Shown one piece after another: positions 30,600-35,229 of a DNA stretch of 35,229 nucleotides; the stretch's first letter is position 1; every line of letters begins with the position of its first letter. The position numbers and the translations under genes were made by a program. Source of the DNA: an uncultured Collinsella sp. (GTDB taxonomy: Bacteria; Actinomycetota; Coriobacteriia; Coriobacteriales; Coriobacteriaceae); assembly GCA_900757205.1 (NCBI GenBank), contig CAAENA010000043.1, forward strand, positions 1 to 35,229. The letters run 5' to 3'. Under the pieces are notes generated by a model that saw only the letters and a list, made by a program, of their open reading frames with translations, was not told where the DNA came from and searched no databases.

Positions 30600-30728
30600 T
30601 TATGCGGCCTCCTCGATGTCCACCAAAAGATTGCGCACGGGGTGTGCTGCTAGGTCCCGTGCGTTGGCAGTATTATGCCGCGAGCGCAGATAAGGAAGCG
30701 CTAAAGAAAGGCTTAACCTGGTTTGGTG
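30600..30728 (-). other. Open frame with protein-like residues but no clear start
   Basis: A 42-codon stop-to-stop frame ending RDLAAHPVRNLLVDIEEAA reads like real protein, and its stop lies just before the 69-aa frame. No ATG is present; a GTG within it would give about 14 residues. It may be a gene fragment or a leader. The 30729-30851 stretch shows nothing clear. Confidence 0.3.
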
Positions 30729-30851
30729 TTACGATGAAACTGCAGGTCAGAGGTATCGCGTAACACTCTTGAAAGGTTTTGAGCTTAAGGGCTTTCTAAG
30801 GTTTGTGACGTGGATGTGGCGCGGACGTGCGTAGCGTGTGAATGCTCGCTG

Positions 30852-31838
30852 TTAGCGCTGCGGCTCTGTGGCGCGCACCTGCTCGATGACCTTTTCCATC
30901 GTGGCGTCGATGCGGTCTTTTTTGAGTTCGCATTCCCAGATGGTTATGGGCGTCCAGCCCATTTGAGTGAGCGCTGCCACAGCAGCACGGTCGCGCTCGA
31001 CGTTGCGACGGAACTTTGCCTCCCAAAACTCAACGTTGCGCTTGGGCTGGCTTGGGTTGCACTTGGGGCAGCGGTGCCAAAAGCAACCGTTGACGAAGAT
31101 GGCGATCTTGCGGCCGGGGAAGGCGATGTCGGGCTTGCCGGGTACCTTCCATTCCAAACGATAGCCCGTAAGGCCCGCGGCCCGTAGGCGCTGACGTACG
31201 AGCAGCTCGGGCTTGGTGTTGGCGCGTTTGTTGCCCTTCATGGACTTTTTGATGGCGGCTCGACGGCGGACCAGTTCGCGCTCGTCAGCGGAGAGGTCCG
31301 AGGTATCGATGCCGTCCAGCAGGCCGGGCTTGGGGCGCTTTTTGCTGTGGCGCTTAGGCTTGCGCTTGGGTTTGGTAGCGGGCTCGTCGGCCGTGGTCTC
31401 GGTATCGTTGGCAGCGCCATTAGCCTCAAGCCGGTCTTCCTTCAGCTCAATCAGCGCATCAATGAGCCCCTTGTCGGCGGGCATCCATTCCACCGTGGCA
31501 AGCGAGGTGCGCGGAATCCAGCGGATATCGAGCTGGCGGTCGTGCTTCTGGGGCTCATCGGATTCATCAGCCAGCGAGCAGTAGTAACACTCCATTGAGA
31601 GATGAAAATCGGGGTAGTCATACTCAACGGTGTAGAAATCACGTAGGTTGGTGACCTTTACCTGTAGCTCTTCCATAAGCTCGCGGCGCACAGCGTCTTC
31701 GGGTGTTTCGCCGCGCATGAGCTTGCCGCCTGGGAACTCCCACAGTCCCTGCATGTCGCCGTAGCCGCGCTGCACGGCAAGCAGCTCGTCAGATCCATCC
31801 TTGCGAATGATCCCAGCGGCAACATGAACAGTCTTCAA
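30852..31838 (-). CDS. NUDIX hydrolase fused to a Vsr-type endonuclease
   Basis: A 328-residue two-domain protein. Residues 1 to about 135 are a MutT-type NUDIX hydrolase with the full Nudix box GKLMRGETPEDAVRRELMEE (about 38-57). A Lys/Arg-rich linker (about 160-180) follows. Residues about 195-315 are Vsr-like: NTKPELLVRQRLR, PGKPDIAFPG with D237, NGCFWHRC with H255, VEFWEAKF and TIWECEL. Asn250 replaces the first His of the E. coli HGCFWH motif; D237, N250 and H255 keep the E. coli spacing. A TTG start at 31838 is preferred because AGAGGA lies six bases upstream; the ATG at 31856 has none. No cytosine methylase is nearby. Cleaning of oxidised nucleotides plus nicking at mismatches is the inferred combined role. 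Confidence 0.88.
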   Translation of the reverse strand: MKTVHVAAGIIRKDGSDELLAVQRGYGDMQGLWEFPGGKLMRGETPEDAVRRELMEELQVKVTNLRDFYTVEYDYPDFHLSMECYYCSLADESDEPQKHDRQLDIRWIPRTSLATVEWMPADKGLIDALIELKEDRLEANGAANDTETTADEPATKPKRKPKRHSKKRPKPGLLDGIDTSDLSADERELVRRRAAIKKSMKGNKRANTKPELLVRQRLRAAGLTGYRLEWKVPGKPDIAFPGRKIAIFVNGCFWHRCPKCNPSQPKRNVEFWEAKFRRNVERDRAAVAALTQMGWTPITIWECELKKDRIDATMEKVIEQVRATEPQR

Positions 31839-31881
31839 CAGGAGTCCTCTCTCCACATCAACACATGGCAGGCTACCCTTA

Positions 31882-31899
31882 CCTTACACAACGGTAAGG
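31882..31899. promoter_or_regulatory. Small palindrome in the Vsr/ABC divergent region
   Basis: CCTTAC (31882-31887) and GTAAGG (31894-31899) form an inverted repeat, with extra CTTAC and GTAAG words on each side. It lies between divergent starts and could be an operator. Confidence 0.35.
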
Positions 31900-31982
31900 C
31901 AAGCGTAAGCCATATCGATGGTAGCCGACTCGGCTCCTTGCGACTATAGATGCCGTAGACTAATCGCAAGAAAGGACTCGGT

Positions 31983-32768
31983 ATGCAAACCACCCAAATG
32001 GCGACCCCGGTACTGGAGGTCGCGCATCTCGAAAAGGTATATGGAGCGCTGGGCAACGTGACCCGCGCGCTCAACGACGTCAACTTTACCGTCAACCGCG
32101 GCGAATTCGTCGGCATCATGGGAGCCTCGGGCTCGGGCAAGTCGACGTTGCTCAACTGCGTGTCGACCATCGATGCCACCACGAGTGGCGCCATCCGCAT
32201 CAACGGCCAGGATGTGACGCGCATGAAGCAGGCCAAGCTCTCGCAGTTCCGCCGCGAGGAGCTGGGCTTTATCTTCCAGGATTCCAACCTGCTCGATACG
32301 CTCACGGCACGCGAGAACATCGCCCTGCCGCTCACCATCGCCCGCGCAAACTCGGCAGAGATTTCGACCCGCGTGCAGGATGTGGCAGCGCGCCTGTCCA
32401 TCAGCCAGGTGCTCGACAAGTATCCCTACCAGATGTCCGGTGGTCAGCAGCAGCGCGTTGCCGCGGCTCGCGCGCTCGTCACCGACCCCACTATGATTAT
32501 GGCCGACGAGCCCACCGGCGCCCTCGACTCCAAAAGCGCTCGTCTGCTGCTCGAGAGCCTGGAGGCCCTGAATCGCCGCCTGCGCGCCACGGTACTCATG
32601 GTCACGCATGACAGCTTTGCCGCCAGCTACACGAGCCGTGTGCTGTTTATTCGCGACGGCAAGATCTTCACCGAGCTGCGCCGCGGCGATACCGACCGCC
32701 GAGAGTTCTTCGACCGCATTATGGAGGTCGTTGCCATGATGGGCGGTGAGGGCTCCGATGCTCTGTAA
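31983..32768 (+). CDS. ABC transporter ATP-binding protein (BceA/MacB-like)
   Basis: A 261-residue ATPase of the MacB/LolD/BceA group. Walker A GASGSGKST is at 47-55, the Q-loop FIFQDSNLL near 97-104, the signature MSGGQQQR at 151-158, Walker B MIMADEP with D175 and E176, and the switch His209. AAAGGA lies six bases before the ATG. Its stop overlaps the start of the permease gene, so the two are translationally coupled. BceAB-like pairs handle peptide antibiotics; no histidine kinase is visible in the window to support that use here. Confidence 0.92.
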   Translation: MQTTQMATPVLEVAHLEKVYGALGNVTRALNDVNFTVNRGEFVGIMGASGSGKSTLLNCVSTIDATTSGAIRINGQDVTRMKQAKLSQFRREELGFIFQDSNLLDTLTARENIALPLTIARANSAEISTRVQDVAARLSISQVLDKYPYQMSGGQQQRVAAARALVTDPTMIMADEPTGALDSKSARLLLESLEALNRRLRATVLMVTHDSFAASYTSRVLFIRDGKIFTELRRGDTDRREFFDRIMEVVAMMGGEGSDAL

Positions 32769-34995
32769 ACTCGCTTGGGGCAACGTCCGCCGCGCCGGCC
32801 GCGATTACCTTGTCTACTTGCTGACGCTCACCCTGGGTGTCACGGTCTTCTATGCCTTCAATACCGTCTCGATGCAGGTCGACATTGCCGGCATCAAGGA
32901 GGAGGGACTGTCCGAGCTCATGGGCAGCATGCTCGGCTACCTGACGTACTTTTTGGCCGGCGTCATGGCCTTTTTGATGGTGTATGCCAACAACTTCATC
33001 ATGAAGCGCCGCAAAAAGGAGTTCGGCCTGTACCAGGTGCTCGGCATGCGCCGCGGGCGCGTCGCCACGATCATGGCGCTCGAGACCGTATTTGTTTCGG
33101 TCGGCGCTTTTGTCGCCGGCATTGTGCTGGGCGTGGGGCTCTCCCAGCTCATGACATTCTTTACGGCCTCGCTCTTTAAGACACAGATCGCTAATTTCCA
33201 CTTCTTTTTCTCGGTGCATGCGTTCAACCTGACCCTTGCTTGCATGCTCGTGATGTTTGTGCTTACGCTACTGCTGAACCTTCGCGCCGTGCGCCGTACC
33301 AAGCTCATCGAGCTTATGGGCGCCGAGCGGCGCAACGAGAGCATCAAGACGCGCAACCCCTGGATTGCGATCGCCATCTTTGTCGTGGGCGTGGTGCTGG
33401 TGGGCGTGGCCTATTACCGCCTGTTGCGCGATGGGTTCCCGCTCACCGCGACGGAGGGTAAGCTGCAGGAGGCCATGAACCAGTTTGGTATCACCACGGC
33501 CATGGTTGCGGTGGGTACCTTTGCCCTTTTCTGGGGCCTTTCGGGCATGCTTATCAAGCTGCTGCAGAGCCTGCGCAGCGTGTATTGGCGCGGCCTCAAC
33601 ATGTTTACCGTGCGCCAGCTTGCGGCCAAGGTCAACACGGTGTGCTTTTCGATGGGCGTTATCGCGATGATCCTGTTTCTGGCCATTACCTCGGTGACCT
33701 GCGGCATGTCGATCGCCAACGTGATGAACGAAAACCTCGAGCGCTATACGCCGGCGGATATGACGCAGACGTATATCTATTACATGCCCGATAGGCTCGA
33801 CTACTACAAGGAGTATGTCAATCCTTCCGAGGCCGATCGCATGGTGCTGGCAGACGCAACGGTCGATTTGTACTCTGCATGGCACGGTGACCGTATCGAT
33901 TCCGATAACGTTGCGGAAAGTATCAAGGGCAAGTCGGCAGATAATGGCAACGAGGCCGGAAAGAAGGTCAATATCGCCGACGTTGCCGGCGAGCATGTGC
34001 AGATTGATTCGTATCTGAGCTATACGCTTGGCGGCTCGGATCCTTCGGTGACGGCGGGCGAGATGTGCAAGGCTATGGGCGAAAAGCTCCCCAAGGCGCT
34101 CGAGGGTAGCAATGCCGATGATATGGGCCTGTTTGTGACGCCGGCGAGCCAGTACAACAAACTGCGCCAGATGATGGGCGAGGAGCCGGTGAACATTGGC
34201 CGCGACCAGTACTTGCTTACGTGCGATATGGGCGGCGAGTTGGGCGACCTGTACACCAAGTACATGGCTGGGGGCCATACCCTCACCTTGGGCGGACATG
34301 AGCTCAAGCCCGCAGCCGATAAGTCGGACGAGGACACGGCTGCCATCGCCAACTCGGCACTCGGCAGCAATCCCGGTACCGTGGTCGTAGCCGACGAGCT
34401 GCTGTCCCAGCTTAACCTGCAGCCGTATTCCAGTAATCTGCTCGTTAACTACAAGCAGGGGATGGATGTGACCAAGGCAGACGAGAGCATTAAATACACC
34501 ATGCTCGACAATCTGCTCGTTGACGGCAAGGAGCCGGGGTCGTGGGGAATCTTCATGACACGCTCCGAGATCTATACGCAGGCGGCGCAGATGAACGGCA
34601 TGATTAGCTATCTAGCCATCTATATTGGCTTTGTACTGGTCGTTGCATGTGCGGCAATTCTGTCGATCCAGCAGCTCTCCAATGTGGCCGACGGAAGCCG
34701 CAGCTATCGCGTGCTGGCGCAGATCGGCTGTGACGACCGCCAGATTCGCCATTCGGTGATGGCGCAGCAAGCGGTGTTCTTCCTGTTCCCGCTGGCAGTG
34801 GGTCTGGCGCACTCCTTTGTGGCGCTCAAGGTGATCATCGAGCTGGTGAGCACGTTTGGCAACATGAGCATCGGCGGCACGGTGGGCCTTACCTGTGCGA
34901 TTTTCTTGGCAGCCTACGGCGGCTACTTCCTGGTAACGTACCTCATGAGTACCGGCATGGTGCGAGCCGCCATCGCCACCCGCTACAGCGAGTAG
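32758..34995 (+). CDS. FtsX-family ABC permease (BceB-like)
   Basis: A 745-residue permease. The N-terminus begins MLCKLAWGNVRRAGRDYLVY, typical of BceB-like proteins, followed by a first FtsX domain. Further membrane segments lie near residues 195-215, 240-265 and 295-315. A large extracellular domain (about 320-610) precedes three last membrane segments, near 620, 675 and 715. This layout of ten segments with one big loop is that of BceB. I chose the ATG at 32758, with GGTGAGG upstream; a GTG at 32746 is also in frame. It overlaps the ATPase gene by 11 bp. A strong terminator follows. Confidence 0.9.
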   Translation: MLCKLAWGNVRRAGRDYLVYLLTLTLGVTVFYAFNTVSMQVDIAGIKEEGLSELMGSMLGYLTYFLAGVMAFLMVYANNFIMKRRKKEFGLYQVLGMRRGRVATIMALETVFVSVGAFVAGIVLGVGLSQLMTFFTASLFKTQIANFHFFFSVHAFNLTLACMLVMFVLTLLLNLRAVRRTKLIELMGAERRNESIKTRNPWIAIAIFVVGVVLVGVAYYRLLRDGFPLTATEGKLQEAMNQFGITTAMVAVGTFALFWGLSGMLIKLLQSLRSVYWRGLNMFTVRQLAAKVNTVCFSMGVIAMILFLAITSVTCGMSIANVMNENLERYTPADMTQTYIYYMPDRLDYYKEYVNPSEADRMVLADATVDLYSAWHGDRIDSDNVAESIKGKSADNGNEAGKKVNIADVAGEHVQIDSYLSYTLGGSDPSVTAGEMCKAMGEKLPKALEGSNADDMGLFVTPASQYNKLRQMMGEEPVNIGRDQYLLTCDMGGELGDLYTKYMAGGHTLTLGGHELKPAADKSDEDTAAIANSALGSNPGTVVVADELLSQLNLQPYSSNLLVNYKQGMDVTKADESIKYTMLDNLLVDGKEPGSWGIFMTRSEIYTQAAQMNGMISYLAIYIGFVLVVACAAILSIQQLSNVADGSRSYRVLAQIGCDDRQIRHSVMAQQAVFFLFPLAVGLAHSFVALKVIIELVSTFGNMSIGGTVGLTCAIFLAAYGGYFLVTYLMSTGMVRAAIATRYSE

Positions 34996-35030
34996 CGAGC
35001 GGGCAAAACCGTCGCAAAACCAACGCAAAC

Positions 35031-35071
35031 AACCGCCGCGGAGGGAGTCGGCCCCTTCGCGGCGGTTTTTT
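35031..35071 (+). terminator. Terminator of the ABC transporter operon
   Basis: AACCGCCGCG (35031-35040) pairs perfectly with CGCGGCGGTT (35058-35067), and a six-base T run overlaps its end. Confidence 0.9.
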
Positions 35072-35094
35072 GTCTATCGGATGCCTCTCAGATG

Positions 35095-35215
35095 CAAGTG
35101 AGTAGACTTTTTTGGATCTGTCGAGCACACCACGACAAGTGCTCAATAAAACCGCAGGTCAGCGCTGTGGCGATTCGGGGTGTGCTCGGCCTCCTGCAAA
35201 AAGTCTACTCACTTG
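35095..35215. repeat. 121-bp MITE-like element with nested inverted repeats
   Basis: Outer arms CAAGTGAGTAGACTTTTT (35095-35112) and the exact complement (35198-35215) enclose inner arms CGAGCACACC (35122-35131) and GGTGTGCTCG (35179-35188). The gaps between outer and inner arms are nine bases on both sides. No gene lies within. Confidence 0.8.
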
Positions 35216-35229
35216 GTTTTGGCTGCTAG

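Overview
The window looks like a chromosomal segment of a gut actinobacterium of the class Coriobacteriia, most probably Collinsella or a close relative. This is an inference from the fairly high GC, the lactose-PTS plus tagatose-6-phosphate and Leloir gene set, the FprA-type flavodiiron protein and the abundance of short palindromic intergenic repeats. No rRNA or marker gene is present to prove it.

Layout. 1-1715: the last codons of a lacX-like epimerase, a first lacC, a short remnant that resembles the end of NagA, and a YhcH/NanQ-type gene. 1850-5609: two small unknown genes, tRNA-Thr(CGT), an orphan mannose-type PTS IIB whose phosphorylatable His is Tyr, and an AAA/DUF4143 ATPase flanked by repeats. 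5677-8282: galM, a divergent DeoR regulator, and a RelE/ParE-Phd toxin-antitoxin pair. 8350-10522: a second AAA/DUF4143 ATPase, preceded by four phased direct repeats and followed by an array of four 55-bp palindromes. 10645-20639: the lactose island, with lacE-lacG on the minus strand and, on the plus strand, a LacI regulator, lacF, a membrane protein, lacA, lacB, lacX and a second lacC. 20881-25075: galK-galT on the minus strand and a divergent second LacI regulator. 25205-28421: a flavodiiron protein, a DeoR regulator and a GatY/KbaY-like class II aldolase. 28744-31838: a HAD phosphatase, an AraC regulator, and a NUDIX-Vsr fusion. 31983-34995: a BceAB-like ABC transporter.

How the genes fit together. 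LacF and LacE import lactose as lactose-6-phosphate, and LacG releases galactose-6-phosphate. LacAB makes tagatose-6-phosphate, LacC makes tagatose-1,6-bisphosphate, and the class II aldolase at 27564 could stand in for LacD, which is absent here. GalM, GalK and GalT handle free galactose through the Leloir route; no galE is visible. Regulation appears to rest on two LacI proteins and two DeoR proteins. Palindromic operators can be seen beside both LacI genes, and a 10-bp word, GTGAACGGTA, recurs in the control regions of several lac and gal units.

The least explained features are four. (1) Both DUF4143 ATPase genes have four exactly phased direct repeats directly before the start codon (23-bp and 34-bp periods), and both sit between copies of dispersed repeats. 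(2) A regular 80/81-bp array of 55-bp palindromes lies between convergent genes. (3) A NUDIX hydrolase is fused to a Vsr-type endonuclease. (4) The IIB homologue lacks its phosphorylation residue.
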